Source of the DNA: Maricaulaceae bacterium EIL42A08
Lineage (GTDB): Bacteria; Pseudomonadota; Alphaproteobacteria; Caulobacterales; Maricaulaceae
Reading direction: 5' to 3'
DNA: 64,000 bases
Assembly: GCA_024178355.1 (NCBI GenBank)
Contig: JAMZNZ010000002.1
Span: forward strand, 229,501 to 293,500
This document shows positions 36,343 to 45,604 of this stretch, one piece after another. Made by a program: the position numbers and the translations under genes. How positions within the stretch are numbered: the stretch's first letter is position 1; each line of letters begins with the position of its first letter. Below the pieces are notes generated by a model. It saw only the letters and a list, made by a program, of their open reading frames with translations. It had not been told where the DNA came from and searched no databases.

Positions 36343-37707
36343 GTGTCACGTCTGCCTGCTCTTGCCATTGTTGGTCGTCCCAATGTGGGTAAATCGACCC
36401 TGTTCAACCGCCTTGCGGGCAAGCCGCTGGCCATTGTTGATGACCGTCCCGGTGTTACTCGAGACCGCCGCCAGGCTCGCGGCAGCATTGGCGATCTGGC
36501 GCTGCGCCTGATCGATACGGCCGGCTATGAGGATGAGAAGGCGGGGATTGAAGCCCGCATGCGCGCCCAGACCGAGGCCGCGCTCGCCGAAGCCGATGTC
36601 TGCGTCTTCCTGATCGATGGCCGCGAAGGCGTTACGGCCATGGATGAACGGTTTGCCGCCATCCTTCGCAAGTCCGACAAGCCGGTTATCCTGGCGGTCA
36701 ATAAATGTGAGGGAGCCAAGGGCGAGATCGGTGCAATGGAAGCCTGGTCGATGGGTCTTGGCGAACCTATTCCAGTGTCCGCCGCCCACGGAGAGGGCAT
36801 GGGCGATCTTTACGCGGCGCTGATCAATGCGCTGGAGAACGATGTCGAGGACGAAGAGATAGAGCTGATCTCTGAGGATGATCTGGACGACGACAAGGCT
36901 CCGCTGCGCATCGCCGTGGTGGGCCGCCCGAATGCGGGTAAATCCACGCTCGTAAACGCGATGATTGGCGAGGAGCGCCTGATCACTGGCCCTGAGGCCG
37001 GCCTGACCCGCGATGCCATCGCGGTGGAGTGGGAATGGGAGGGGCGAAAGGTCCGCCTGCACGATACCGCCGGCTTGCGAAAGCGAGGCAAGGTCGATGA
37101 CAGGCTGGAGCGGATGAGCGCAGCCGACACGCTACGCGCGATCAAATTCGCTGAAGTGGTCCTGCTCCTGGTGGACTCCCAGAATCCGTTCGAAAAACAG
37201 GACCTGACCATTGCCGATCGGGTCGTGACTGAGGGGCGCGGGCTGATCGTGCTGGTGTCCAAATGGGACCTGGTTGAAGACAAGCAGGCCAAGATGGCCG
37301 AGCTGCGCGAGGAATTCACACGCCTCCTGCCGCAGATTAAAGGCGCTCCACTGATCGCTATTTCCGGCATCACCGGACGCGGCCTGGATCGCATCATGCC
37401 TGCTGTCGCCGATCTCCATAAGGACTGGTCGGCCAAGGTTAAAACCCGCGACCTTAATGACTGGCTGGCTGAGATGACCCAGCGTCACCCGCCACCGGCC
37501 GTCGATGGCAAGCGGGTCAAACCGCGCTACCTCAGCCAGACCAAGGCGCGTCCCCCGACTTTTGTCCTGATGGCGAGCCGGGCGGCACACCTGCCTGAAA
37601 GTTATAAGCGTTACCTGATCAACGGCCTGCGCGAAGCCTTCGACCTGCCGGGCGTTCCAATCCGCCTCATCGTGAAGGGTCAAAAGAACCCATACGCGAA
37701 GGATTGA
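36343..37707 (+). CDS. der: Ribosome biogenesis GTPase Der (EngA)
   Basis: 454 residues from the GTG at 36343, which has GGAGGG 9 bases upstream; a TTG at 36337 is too close to that site. Two GTPase domains in tandem: the first with GRPNVGKSTLFNRL and NKCEGAKG, the second with GRPNAGKSTLVNAM and SKWDLVED; then a C-terminal KH-like domain ending in RLIVKGQKNPY. Der acts in 50S subunit assembly. A palindromic repeat follows the stop. Confidence 0.96.
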   Translation: MSRLPALAIVGRPNVGKSTLFNRLAGKPLAIVDDRPGVTRDRRQARGSIGDLALRLIDTAGYEDEKAGIEARMRAQTEAALAEADVCVFLIDGREGVTAMDERFAAILRKSDKPVILAVNKCEGAKGEIGAMEAWSMGLGEPIPVSAAHGEGMGDLYAALINALENDVEDEEIELISEDDLDDDKAPLRIAVVGRPNAGKSTLVNAMIGEERLITGPEAGLTRDAIAVEWEWEGRKVRLHDTAGLRKRGKVDDRLERMSAADTLRAIKFAEVVLLLVDSQNPFEKQDLTIADRVVTEGRGLIVLVSKWDLVEDKQAKMAELREEFTRLLPQIKGAPLIAISGITGRGLDRIMPAVADLHKDWSAKVKTRDLNDWLAEMTQRHPPPAVDGKRVKPRYLSQTKARPPTFVLMASRAAHLPESYKRYLINGLREAFDLPGVPIRLIVKGQKNPYAKD

Positions 37708-37720
37708 TTGCATCAACCCA

Positions 37721-37814
37721 GTCATCCCCCGGTTTATCCGAGGGACCCATGCTGTGGCGTCTCACTTTGATAGACCAACCAGAATGGATGGCCCGGTTAA
37801 ACCGGGCCATGACG
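37721..37814. repeat. Dispersed palindromic repeat, family B copy 2
   Basis: Begins GTCATCCCCCGGTTTATCC and ends GGCCCGGTTAAACCGGGCCATGAC. Both ends match the copy at 17481-17576; the middle is diverged. It lies between the convergent ends of der and the S10 peptidase gene, where it may serve as a transcription end on both strands. Confidence 0.75.
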
Positions 37815-37825
37815 GATATTGCACC

Positions 37826-39313
37826 CTACTCGATAAAGTCGCGCACATCGATGGCCAGCTGCTCGATGGAGGGCTGGTGCAGATACATCATGTGGCCGGC
37901 CGGGTAGTAGGTCAGGCTGATACGATCCTGATCGTAATAGCCTGGACGATTGAACGTCATCTCGGTGGCAAAGAAGGGCGTTGCCAGATCGTAGATGCCG
38001 TTCGTAGCCAGCACGCGCAGGTCCTGGTTCTGGCGCATGGCGCGTTCCAGCCAGGGCGAAACGTTGACGTAGGAATTATCCCCGCCAGCAGGGCCAGCAT
38101 CCCAGTTCCACTGACGCACGCCACCCAGCGTGGTGTAGGGATTAGTGATGTCCACACCCAGATCTCGGGTGAAGTAGTCAAGCATGGCCGCGGTGTAGGC
38201 GCCGTCGATACCGTATCCTGATGGATCGCCTTCGGGACTGTCGGCAATGCCGGTGGGCTCAACGCCGGTAAAGCGGCTGTCGAAGCGACCCACGGACAGG
38301 CCCTGATCGCGCAGGATTTCGGTGCGGAACTGGGACAGGGTCACCCGGAACTCCGACCGGTTCAGATACTGCTCGGACAAGCCGGTCAGCTCTGAGTATC
38401 GGCGGATGATGTTGGCGCGGTCTGCGTCAGGCAGAGTATGGCCACGCACCATCGCGGGCAAAAGGTCATCGACCGCAAAGTCGCGCGCATCGTTCAGGAA
38501 GGCGTCGTAGTCGTTATTCCAGGCCGAACGGTCCACGGTCTCGTGATACCAGCCGGTGGCGGCATAACCCGGGAACAGGCCAACAAAGCCGATATCATTG
38601 CCCGGCGCGGTGTGGTCCATTTTAAAGTCGAGAACGACTGAGACGAGCACAACGCCGTTGATAGAGACATCGTTCCAGCCCGCTTCCAGCTGACGCATCA
38701 GTGCGCCGATGCGCGTGGTGCCATAACTCTCACCAATCAGATATTTCGGCGAGTTCCAGCGACGGTTTTCGGCGAGCCAGCGACGGATGAATTCAGCCAC
38801 CGAGGCTGCGTCTTCATCAACGCCCCAGAACTCTTCAACTGGGTCGGTGTCTCCAAGTGCGCGCGACCAGCCGGTGCCGACCGGATCGATGAAGACCATA
38901 TCGGCCTCATCAATCAGGCTTTCGGGGTTCTCGCGGATATCAAATGGGGCTGCGCCGTCGTCTTCAGCGTCGGACGGCAGGACTACGCGCTTGGGACCAA
39001 ACACGCCCATGTGCAGCCACAGCGACGCAGAGCCCGGACCGCCATTGAAGATGAATGCGACCGGACGCTCTGTCGGATCTTCCACGCCTTCACGCAGATA
39101 GGTTGTGGAAAAGATGGATGCGGTCGGATTGCCCTCATCATCACGAAGATAGGTTTCACCGGCGATCACGCGATAGCGAATGCGCTCGCCGTCAGCGGTG
39201 ATTTGTGAGCGGCTTTCCCAGGTGCGCGGTTCCGGCGTTTCATGGTCGTCAGCATAGCCAGACGATGCCATGGCACCTGCCGCAACAAGGGCGGCAAGGA
39301 CTGTGCGAAGCAT
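37826..39313 (-). CDS. S10 family serine carboxypeptidase, exported
   Basis: 495 residues from the ATG at 39311-39313 (GGGGAG 6 bases upstream). A signal peptide MLRTVLAALVAAGAMASSGY is followed by a mature enzyme with the catalytic Ser in GESYGTTR (about residue 190), Asp in NGIYDLATPFF and His in PAGHMMY. The FNGGPGSASLW oxyanion segment is intact. Such bacterial S10 enzymes remove C-terminal residues from peptides in the periplasm or outside the cell. The gene stands between two small-protein genes and a repeat. Confidence 0.9.
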   Translation of the reverse strand: MLRTVLAALVAAGAMASSGYADDHETPEPRTWESRSQITADGERIRYRVIAGETYLRDDEGNPTASIFSTTYLREGVEDPTERPVAFIFNGGPGSASLWLHMGVFGPKRVVLPSDAEDDGAAPFDIRENPESLIDEADMVFIDPVGTGWSRALGDTDPVEEFWGVDEDAASVAEFIRRWLAENRRWNSPKYLIGESYGTTRIGALMRQLEAGWNDVSINGVVLVSVVLDFKMDHTAPGNDIGFVGLFPGYAATGWYHETVDRSAWNNDYDAFLNDARDFAVDDLLPAMVRGHTLPDADRANIIRRYSELTGLSEQYLNRSEFRVTLSQFRTEILRDQGLSVGRFDSRFTGVEPTGIADSPEGDPSGYGIDGAYTAAMLDYFTRDLGVDITNPYTTLGGVRQWNWDAGPAGGDNSYVNVSPWLERAMRQNQDLRVLATNGIYDLATPFFATEMTFNRPGYYDQDRISLTYYPAGHMMYLHQPSIEQLAIDVRDFIE

Positions 39314-39395
39314 GTGGTTCTCCCCAAGGGCCATTTTGTGTGGCGGCATAACACCGCCACAGCCCGTCAGGGTCAATGCCTTGCCAGGTGAGAAT

Positions 39396-39704
39396 TCAGC
39401 TGCGGTTCCCACCAACTGCGGCGCTGAAAGAGCTGCCGATGATAGCGATTACGATACGAGCCAGTAGGGCAAAGAAGAGGAACAGAATCTGCTCTTCCCC
39501 GACAAAGATTCTCAGCCAGTTATTATACTGGTCGGGGAGATTGGTGTGGGTCACCAGATCCTCGAGCATTTCAGCGCCGTCCAGCATCCAGTTCAATGTT
39601 GGCGGTGACGTCAAAGCAAGGCCGATGAGCATCGCATAAGACAGCAAGAATGCGAGAAAGATCGTGAATGTCGCGTTTGTGGTCCGGGCAAGAATGCGGC
39701 CCAT
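39396..39704 (-). CDS. Small two-helix membrane protein, unknown
   Basis: 102 residues. Helices at about 12-32 (FTIFLAFLLSYAMLIGLAL) and 72-95 (ILFLFFALLARIVIAIIGS), joined by a soluble loop with LEDLVTHTNLPDQYNNW. Upstream of the S10 peptidase on the same strand, 82 bases from its start. Not recognised. Confidence 0.6.
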   Translation of the reverse strand: MGRILARTTNATFTIFLAFLLSYAMLIGLALTSPPTLNWMLDGAEMLEDLVTHTNLPDQYNNWLRIFVGEEQILFLFFALLARIVIAIIGSSFSAAVGGNRS

Positions 39705-39786
39705 GACAAATCCCCTTTGATAAGTGCAGCGCCCCTACCGCTGCACGATGGTCAGCCTATCAGGCTTTTTTGTGGCTGGCTGCAGT

Positions 39787-40134
39787 TTACTCAATGCGAG
39801 TGACACGGGCGAGGGATCGATCGGCTGTCCAGTCGTTGGTCAACAGGCTTTGTCCGATCCGAAGGTCTACCCAGGGCGCGCATACCTCGTATTCGCTCTC
39901 GTAGGGAATACGCACCAGCATGCAAAGGGACCGACCGTCATAGCTCCAGCTGCCTCGAGCCCCTCGACTGTCCTCGTAGCGGCCGTTGGTACGAAACTGC
40001 GCTGTGTAGCGCTCGTTAGCGGTATCGACTGCATAGGCCCGGTTTTCCGGCCCCAGAGCTTGCGCGTTCGCGTCGCCGCTTCCGACCACAAAGGCGCATG
40101 CAAGCAGGATGAATCCGATCGAAAGTCGCAGCAC
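39787..40134 (-). CDS. Small exported protein, unknown
   Basis: 115 residues. A signal peptide of about 24 residues (ending GDANAQA) precedes a short domain with YTAQFRTNGRYEDSRGARGSW, strand-rich, and two cysteines that could form a disulfide (SLCMLVR and YEVCAPW). The pattern is that of a small periplasmic lipocalin-like or SH3-like domain. Not recognised. It stands alone on the minus strand, downstream of the two-component genes. Confidence 0.6.
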   Translation of the reverse strand: MLRLSIGFILLACAFVVGSGDANAQALGPENRAYAVDTANERYTAQFRTNGRYEDSRGARGSWSYDGRSLCMLVRIPYESEYEVCAPWVDLRIGQSLLTNDWTADRSLARVTRIE

Positions 40135-40202
40135 GACCCGTCCCCCATTGAAACAGTTGGGGAATTGGGCCGCAAGCTGCGGGCCACATCGGCATCAATG
40201 GA

Positions 40203-41516
40203 TTATACGGGAAGACTGACCCGAGCGCGCAAGCCACCCAGTGGTGAGTCTTCCAGGCGAAGCTCACCTCCATGACCGCGAATGGTGTCGCGAGCGATGG
40301 CAAGGCCAAGGCCGACACCCTTGCGGTTGGCGTTGCGCGCTTCATCAAGGCGGGAGAAGGGGCGGAAAGCTTCTTCGCGGTCTTCCGGTGCAATGCCGGA
40401 GCCGTCATCGTCAATCAGGATCTCGACCCGCTGGCCCGCTCGCTGCAGGGTCAGAGAGACCGTTTGTGCGTGCGCAGAGGCGTTCGAGACCAGATTGGCG
40501 AGCGCACGTTTAAGCGAGCCCTCACGGGCTTGGATGACCAGGTCTTCGGCCAGTTCCAGCTGAAGATCGACCCCCTCGCGCGCCGCATCATCGCCGAGGG
40601 TTTCACACAAGACGGTAAGATTGACCGGCCCAGCTTCCTCGCCGGCCTGACCGCGCGCAAAGGCGAGATACTCTTCGAGCGCACTTTCCATATCGGCAAG
40701 GTCACGCTGGGCCGCCTGACGCTCATCGCTATCGGGCATGAGTGCGAGCTGAAGTCGCAGGCGAGTAAGGGGGGTGCGCAAATCATGACTCACACCGGCT
40801 AAAAGCTGGGTGCGCTGCTCCAGCTGCCGCTTCAGGCGCGCGCGCATGTCTAGAAATGCATGGGCCGCTTGCCGGACCTCTCGGGCACCGGCGGGTTTGA
40901 ACCGGTCCGCGTCCTGCCCGCGTCCGAACGCATCTGCGGCCTCGGCCAGTTGGCGGATTGGTTTGACCTGATTACGGATGAAGATAACGGCAACGGCGCT
41001 TAGCAAGGCGGTCGCGCCAAAAAGCCATAGTACGAAGATATGCCCAGTGGTGGCAAAGACCCGGTCGCGCACGGCAATAAAGCGAAGCACGCCACCGTCG
41101 ACCTCCACCCGAATGTCGACATATTCAGGGTAGCGCGTGGTATCAAACCAGAAATCCTGATCGAGTCGTGCGATGAGGGAGCGCCGCAGCGTACGATCCA
41201 GAACCCGGAAAAACGCCGACCGGCGGGAGGTCGGCAGTGTATCCGCCTCGCGAAAATCCACACTCAGGCCAATCGTATCGAATACCGCTTGTGAGGTAAT
41301 GTCGAAGTCTTCAGGCTCGCCGCGCTCATAAAGACTGACGACCATGGCGATATCGCCAGCGACGCTTTCAGACAGGCGCGCGGTGGTGGTTTGCCAATGC
41401 TGTTCAAAAAAGGCCCAGGTCACCGCGACCTGCATCAGCGCAACGGGCAGCACGATGATGAGAAGAGACCGCTGGAACAGGCCCTTTGGAAGGTAGCGTT
41501 TGATACCAAGGCGCAT
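40203..41516 (-). CDS. EnvZ-type membrane sensor histidine kinase
   Basis: 437 residues. Helix 1 at about 18-38 (LLIIVLPVALMQVAVTWAF), a periplasmic domain of about 110 residues, helix 2 near 155-178, a HAMP linker (NQVKPIRQLAEAADAFGRG), HisKA with VSHDLRTPLTRLRLQLAL and an ATPase domain with the N box NLVSNASAHA and GVGLGLAIARD. It follows its response regulator with a 3-base gap. Most like EnvZ by order and HisKA sequence. Signal unknown. Confidence 0.9.
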   Translation of the reverse strand: MRLGIKRYLPKGLFQRSLLIIVLPVALMQVAVTWAFFEQHWQTTTARLSESVAGDIAMVVSLYERGEPEDFDITSQAVFDTIGLSVDFREADTLPTSRRSAFFRVLDRTLRRSLIARLDQDFWFDTTRYPEYVDIRVEVDGGVLRFIAVRDRVFATTGHIFVLWLFGATALLSAVAVIFIRNQVKPIRQLAEAADAFGRGQDADRFKPAGAREVRQAAHAFLDMRARLKRQLEQRTQLLAGVSHDLRTPLTRLRLQLALMPDSDERQAAQRDLADMESALEEYLAFARGQAGEEAGPVNLTVLCETLGDDAAREGVDLQLELAEDLVIQAREGSLKRALANLVSNASAHAQTVSLTLQRAGQRVEILIDDDGSGIAPEDREEAFRPFSRLDEARNANRKGVGLGLAIARDTIRGHGGELRLEDSPLGGLRARVSLPV

Positions 41517-41519
41517 GGA

Positions 41520-42227
41520 TCAGCCCGCCGGTCGGCCAAATTCAGGCTGAGCGATCAGCTTGTAGCCTTCACCGCGCACCGTCTGGATATGAAAGGGGGC
41601 CTTCGGGTCATCCTCGATCTTGCGGCGCAGGCGGGTAATCTGAACATCCACCGCGCGCTCACCGGCCTCGCCACCCGCGCGTTCTGCCAACGCAGCGCGC
41701 GAGACAGTGTCGCCGGGATTGACCGCCAACGCTGCCAGCAAGGCCGCTTCACCGCCGGTCAGCCGCACAGGCATGCCATCACGCTCCAGCTGAGATGCCA
41801 CAAGGTCAAAGCGCCAGTCGCCGAACTTTACCGCTTCGGGGCCACGCATCTGGGGCAGGGAACGGCGCAGAATGGCCTGAACGCGCAAGATCAGCTCTTC
41901 AGGCTCAAAGGGTTTGGCCAGATAATCGTCCGCGCCAAGGGACAAGCCCTTGATGCGATCTTCCGGCTCGCCGCGCGCGGTCAGGAGCAGAATAGGGGTC
42001 TGGCCACCTTCGCGCAGCTTTTCGGTGACCTCAAAGCCATCAAGCCCGGGCATCATCACATCGAGAATGACCAGGTCGAACTGCATCTGGTCAGCCAGCT
42101 TAAGCGCGGCTGTGCCATCTGGTGCAGTGCTGACCCTCAGCCCCCGCTCACGCAGGAAGCGCGCGAGCAGGTCACGGATGCGGTCATCGTCGTCTACAAC
42201 GAGAATATGATGCGTGCGATCAGCCAT
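41520..42227 (-). CDS. OmpR-type response regulator
   Basis: 235 residues. The receiver domain (1-125) has the acidic pocket VVDDDDRIRD, phospho-Asp in ILDVMMPGLDG and LAKPF lysine. The C-terminal winged helix (about 135-230) has ERAGGEAGERAVDVQITRLRRKIED. Partner of the kinase downstream. It starts 48 bases after the stop of the M23 peptidase gene, so the four genes from 44797 down to 40203 may be one transcript. Confidence 0.92.
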   Translation of the reverse strand: MADRTHHILVVDDDDRIRDLLARFLRERGLRVSTAPDGTAALKLADQMQFDLVILDVMMPGLDGFEVTEKLREGGQTPILLLTARGEPEDRIKGLSLGADDYLAKPFEPEELILRVQAILRRSLPQMRGPEAVKFGDWRFDLVASQLERDGMPVRLTGGEAALLAALAVNPGDTVSRAALAERAGGEAGERAVDVQITRLRRKIEDDPKAPFHIQTVRGEGYKLIAQPEFGRPAG

Positions 42228-42275
42228 GGGTGTGATTTTTCACCCCTTTGGAGATCAGACGCAATGGTGCACGGC

Positions 42276-43352
42276 CTATTCGCTGTCTTCTTCGGCTGCT
42301 TCTGCCGCATCCAGCGCTGCAATCACTTGTGCCCGTGTCGGTGTCAGGCCCCCATCCGGGTAGGAGCAGTCGCCGACATCCTCGAACGGCTGGTGGTTGG
42401 CTGGGTCTTCTGCGCCCAGCCAGCGATAGGCTTCAACCAGGCTTGAATAGGGTGCGCGCGGATCGTGACCATTCAGGTCACCTTCCCAGATCTCAAAATG
42501 CAGGTGAATGGACGTATCGCGCACGATTGGTGTGCCCGACCGGTTCACGTTGGACACAAAACCGATGGGGTCACCGGCTTCCACCTCGACCCATTCGCCA
42601 GGCTCCAGATCGACCAGCAGAGGGCGATCCAGGTGGAAATAGCGATAGACCATGCCGTCATCGCCAAACAGGTCGACGGAGAAATTCGAGAGCGTGCGAA
42701 GCTGGCCGGAGGCGGCAGCAACAGCCACCTGATTGTGCCAGCAGGCCCCTGGGCGAATATCCTGACCCTCATGGCCAATCCCTGCCCCGCAGCGAGAATT
42801 GTCGTGTGTCCGGATTTCGCAAAAATTGTCGATCCAGGGGTAGGAATAGTTTTCCTGTGAATACTCCCAGCCTTGGGGCCGGGGGTACTGCACGCCATCA
42901 ATGGTCCCGCTGGAGGGATAGAATTCCCAACTCCACAGTGGCTTGAAAAGCTGTGAGTTGGCGTAGGCGGGTCCTGTCAGGAAGGGAAACCGCATATCCG
43001 GCGCGATGATGGTCTCGTCGGTGACGCCTTCGCTGACCTGAATATGCGCGGTTTCGGCAATCAGCTCGCCGGGCGCATCATGATCAAAGTCCAGCGGCGC
43101 TGGCTCAGGCGGCGGAGGTGGGGCCTCCGGCTCAGCGTCTTCAACCTCAGCCTCAGCCTCAGCGTCGGGCTCAGCGTCTTCGGCCTCCGGCTCTTCGGGC
43201 GTGTCCGGTTCAACCGGATCGGCTTCTTCCACAGGTGGGGGCGATGGAGGCGCGTCTGCGCCAAAGCCGGCCATATCGGCTCCATAAAGGGCCAGCATGG
43301 ACAGGGCCGTTGCGCTGGGCATGGCAACGAGAAGGCGGGCGGGAAGGTTCAT
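42276..43352 (-). CDS. M23 family metallopeptidase (LytM-like) with acidic linker
   Basis: 358 residues. A hydrophobic N-terminus (about residues 5-30) exports or anchors the protein. A 60-residue low-complexity linker follows, made of Pro, Glu, Asp and Ala (EPEAEDAEPDAEAEAEVED). The C-terminal peptidase domain has the zinc ligands in GHEGQD (HxxxD) and SIHLHFEIW (HxH), plus the YRYFHLDR strand. It should cut peptidoglycan cross-links in the periplasm. Its start overlaps the upstream secreted-protein gene (ATGA). Confidence 0.85.
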   Translation of the reverse strand: MNLPARLLVAMPSATALSMLALYGADMAGFGADAPPSPPPVEEADPVEPDTPEEPEAEDAEPDAEAEAEVEDAEPEAPPPPPEPAPLDFDHDAPGELIAETAHIQVSEGVTDETIIAPDMRFPFLTGPAYANSQLFKPLWSWEFYPSSGTIDGVQYPRPQGWEYSQENYSYPWIDNFCEIRTHDNSRCGAGIGHEGQDIRPGACWHNQVAVAAASGQLRTLSNFSVDLFGDDGMVYRYFHLDRPLLVDLEPGEWVEVEAGDPIGFVSNVNRSGTPIVRDTSIHLHFEIWEGDLNGHDPRAPYSSLVEAYRWLGAEDPANHQPFEDVGDCSYPDGGLTPTRAQVIAALDAAEAAEEDSE

Positions 43353-44797
43353 CGCCGATCCTCCTCTGGCGGCATAAACAGGAAGAGGCGGTCGAGCAGC
43401 GTTTCGAGAGCCTCTGGGTCGTTGCAGGGCTCATCATCGATATCGCTACCCTCACAGGACAGGCGTACCGAATAGGATGCACCGTAGAGGTTGAAGCTGG
43501 CCCGCGCCCCGGCATAACCACGCCCTATTTCCAGCTGTCCAATCCGGCTTCGCCCATGCTGCGACGGGGTGGCGAGGCGAGTACCGGTAATCACCGCCTC
43601 GCCAAGCTCGGTCGGCAGAATGAGATGGTAGAAGTCCTCGCGCTCCATAAGGGCAACGCCGTCTGCAAGGCCTGCATCGGGGTCTTCGTCGTTGAACGCG
43701 GCGAGGGGAACCAGCAGCGGTACGCTCATCCGGTTTGACTGGCGCTCACCGGCAAGGCGGGCGATGAGGCCAAGGCGAGCCCCGACCCGAGTGCGCTGGC
43801 GCAGGGCGGCTTGCTCGGCAGCCGGATAATCAATCGCCATTCGAACCCTCTGTCCCACTGGAAAAAGGCTGTCGTCGCGGCGGCCCGCGGGGCGAATAAC
43901 ATCACCGGTGTCCCTGACGTTGGGACGTAGGCGTGCGGTTTCGGTGAGCATATCGCGCAGGCCACCGGTACGCGGCCCAAGCGCCTCGAACGGCGTGCGC
44001 CCGTAATTGTCAGCAAAACGCAGATCATCGATCAGAATTGGCGCGTTGATCGGTGCGCCGTTGGCGTTGAAGGCCCGAATGATCACATAGTCGAATTCGG
44101 TGGAGGTCGTTGCTCCGGTTGCCGCCGTTGTCGCGGACTGGCGCTGGGCTTGCTGGCCATTGAGCGTCAGCTGAACCCAGTTCTCCCCCGTGACGTATTC
44201 TGGCGACACGGCGACCTGCTGCTGAAGCGCGATATCGCCATTGCTCCAGCCTTCAATCTGAAAGACTTCGGCGCGTGGTGATTGTGTCCAATCAGGCGCA
44301 GCAGCAACGGTGACGGCAAAGACAGGGCGCGCAAAATCAAGGCGCAGAACGCCATCGCCGTCGCGCAGGGCATAGCCGCCGCTGGGGGCTCCGCCGGCGC
44401 ATTGGCGTCCGCCATCCGGGCAGGCAACAAGCGCCGGGGCAATGTCTTCACTGAAGCCAAAGCGAACTCCACCGGCAGTTCCGACCAGTCGGCTTGCGAT
44501 CCGGGTCCCAGGCAGAAGGCCAAGCTCGCGATCGAGGCTGAAATTCACCCAGCCAAGCCAGGGGCCGTTATCGGTACGGGCTTCATAGCCGCCGGGATCA
44601 GGAAATTGCTGAGCGTCCGGCTGGACCTGTTGAAGCTGTCCATCCTGAAGCTGGAAGCGTGTCGGATCGACCTGCTGCAAGCGCTCCTGTGCGGCGCGCA
44701 ATTGTTCTGGATCGATGCGTGTGGGCACCTGGCAAACCGCAGCGGCGGTTGTTGCCAGACTTGCCAATACAGCAATCCCCAGTGTCGCTTTGGCCAT
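43349..44797 (-). CDS. Secreted protein of unknown family, coupled to M23 peptidase
   Basis: 482 residues with a signal peptide (MAKATLGIAVLASLATTAAA). A Gln-rich stretch (about 28-65) precedes a jelly-roll-like domain (about 75-260) that ends in PILIDDLRFAD, a pattern seen in carbohydrate-binding modules. The last 200 residues are strand-rich and hold a cysteine pair (LSCEGSDIDDEPCND). No catalytic motif seen. It overlaps the M23 gene by 4 bases, which ties it to cell-wall work. Family not recognised. Confidence 0.65.
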   Translation of the reverse strand: MAKATLGIAVLASLATTAAAVCQVPTRIDPEQLRAAQERLQQVDPTRFQLQDGQLQQVQPDAQQFPDPGGYEARTDNGPWLGWVNFSLDRELGLLPGTRIASRLVGTAGGVRFGFSEDIAPALVACPDGGRQCAGGAPSGGYALRDGDGVLRLDFARPVFAVTVAAAPDWTQSPRAEVFQIEGWSNGDIALQQQVAVSPEYVTGENWVQLTLNGQQAQRQSATTAATGATTSTEFDYVIIRAFNANGAPINAPILIDDLRFADNYGRTPFEALGPRTGGLRDMLTETARLRPNVRDTGDVIRPAGRRDDSLFPVGQRVRMAIDYPAAEQAALRQRTRVGARLGLIARLAGERQSNRMSVPLLVPLAAFNDEDPDAGLADGVALMEREDFYHLILPTELGEAVITGTRLATPSQHGRSRIGQLEIGRGYAGARASFNLYGASYSVRLSCEGSDIDDEPCNDPEALETLLDRLFLFMPPEEDRR

Positions 44798-44863
44798 GAG
44801 CTGGCCCTTTCAAGCACGTCCCCTACAGCTTTAACCGTAGCGCGCTTGGGGCCATCTCACAAC

Positions 44864-44882
44864 GAAAACTGAACCGGCTCAG
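44864..44882 (-). terminator. Possible terminator after the purF-SDR operon
   Basis: On the minus strand CTGAGCCGGTTCAG (stem CTGAG/TTCAG with one wobble, loop CCGG) is followed by TTTTCG, just after the SDR stop. The stem is short, so this is tentative. Confidence 0.4.
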
Positions 44883-44884
44883 CG

Positions 44885-45604
44885 TCAGGCTTGAGCGTCG
44901 ACAATCTCGCCAGTGCGGGTTTCGCTGGGCAGGCAAAGACTTACGAAGGCGGGAGCAATCTCGTCCGGGTGGGGCAGGGAGTTCGGATCCTCGCCCGGCG
45001 CGGCCTTGGCCCGCATGCGTGTACGTACCGTGCCGGGGTTAACCAGGTTGGCGCGCACTGTGCTGCCCTCAAGCTCCTCAGCCCAAGCCATCACGAGGTT
45101 ATCAAGGCCTGCCTTGGACGCACCATAGGCGGCCCAGTAGGCCTTGGCCCGGCGGCTGCCAACGCCAGAGGTTGTGAAGACGGCGCGGCCAGCATCGGAG
45201 GCTTTGAGCAGCGCTTCGAACGCGCGGATAAAGCGGGCTGGTGCGATAAGGTTGACCGCCAGAACTTCGTTCCAGACTTTTGCGGTGAGCTGCGCCGTTG
45301 GGGTCAGATTGCCCAATACACCTGCGTTGACGACCAGTGCGTCCAGCTTGCCCCAGCGCTCAGCCACGATTTCGGCGAGCTTTTCAATGCCATCGGGGGT
45401 TTGCAGGTCCATTGGGACGATGGTGCAGGCACCGCCAAGCTTGCGGATTTCATCGTCGAGGTCTTCAAGGCCGCCCTGCGTGCGCGCCACGGCGATCACG
45501 TGAGCGCCATCAGCGGCGAGTTTTTTACATATGGCATAGCCCAGACCGCGCGAAGCGCCAGTCACGAGCGCCACGCGGCCATCCATCGGCTTGGAGTCGG
45601 TCAT
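44885..45604 (-). CDS. Short-chain dehydrogenase/reductase encoded after purF
   Basis: 239 residues from the ATG at 45602-45604. The Rossmann motif VTGASRGLGYAI and NAGVLGN are present, with the catalytic Ser in TTSGVGSRRA and Tyr-x-x-x-Lys in YGASKAGLDN. Its start overlaps the purF stop (ATGA). An SDR after purF is common in alphaproteobacteria. Substrate unknown. Confidence 0.88.
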   Translation of the reverse strand: MTDSKPMDGRVALVTGASRGLGYAICKKLAADGAHVIAVARTQGGLEDLDDEIRKLGGACTIVPMDLQTPDGIEKLAEIVAERWGKLDALVVNAGVLGNLTPTAQLTAKVWNEVLAVNLIAPARFIRAFEALLKASDAGRAVFTTSGVGSRRAKAYWAAYGASKAGLDNLVMAWAEELEGSTVRANLVNPGTVRTRMRAKAAPGEDPNSLPHPDEIAPAFVSLCLPSETRTGEIVDAQA

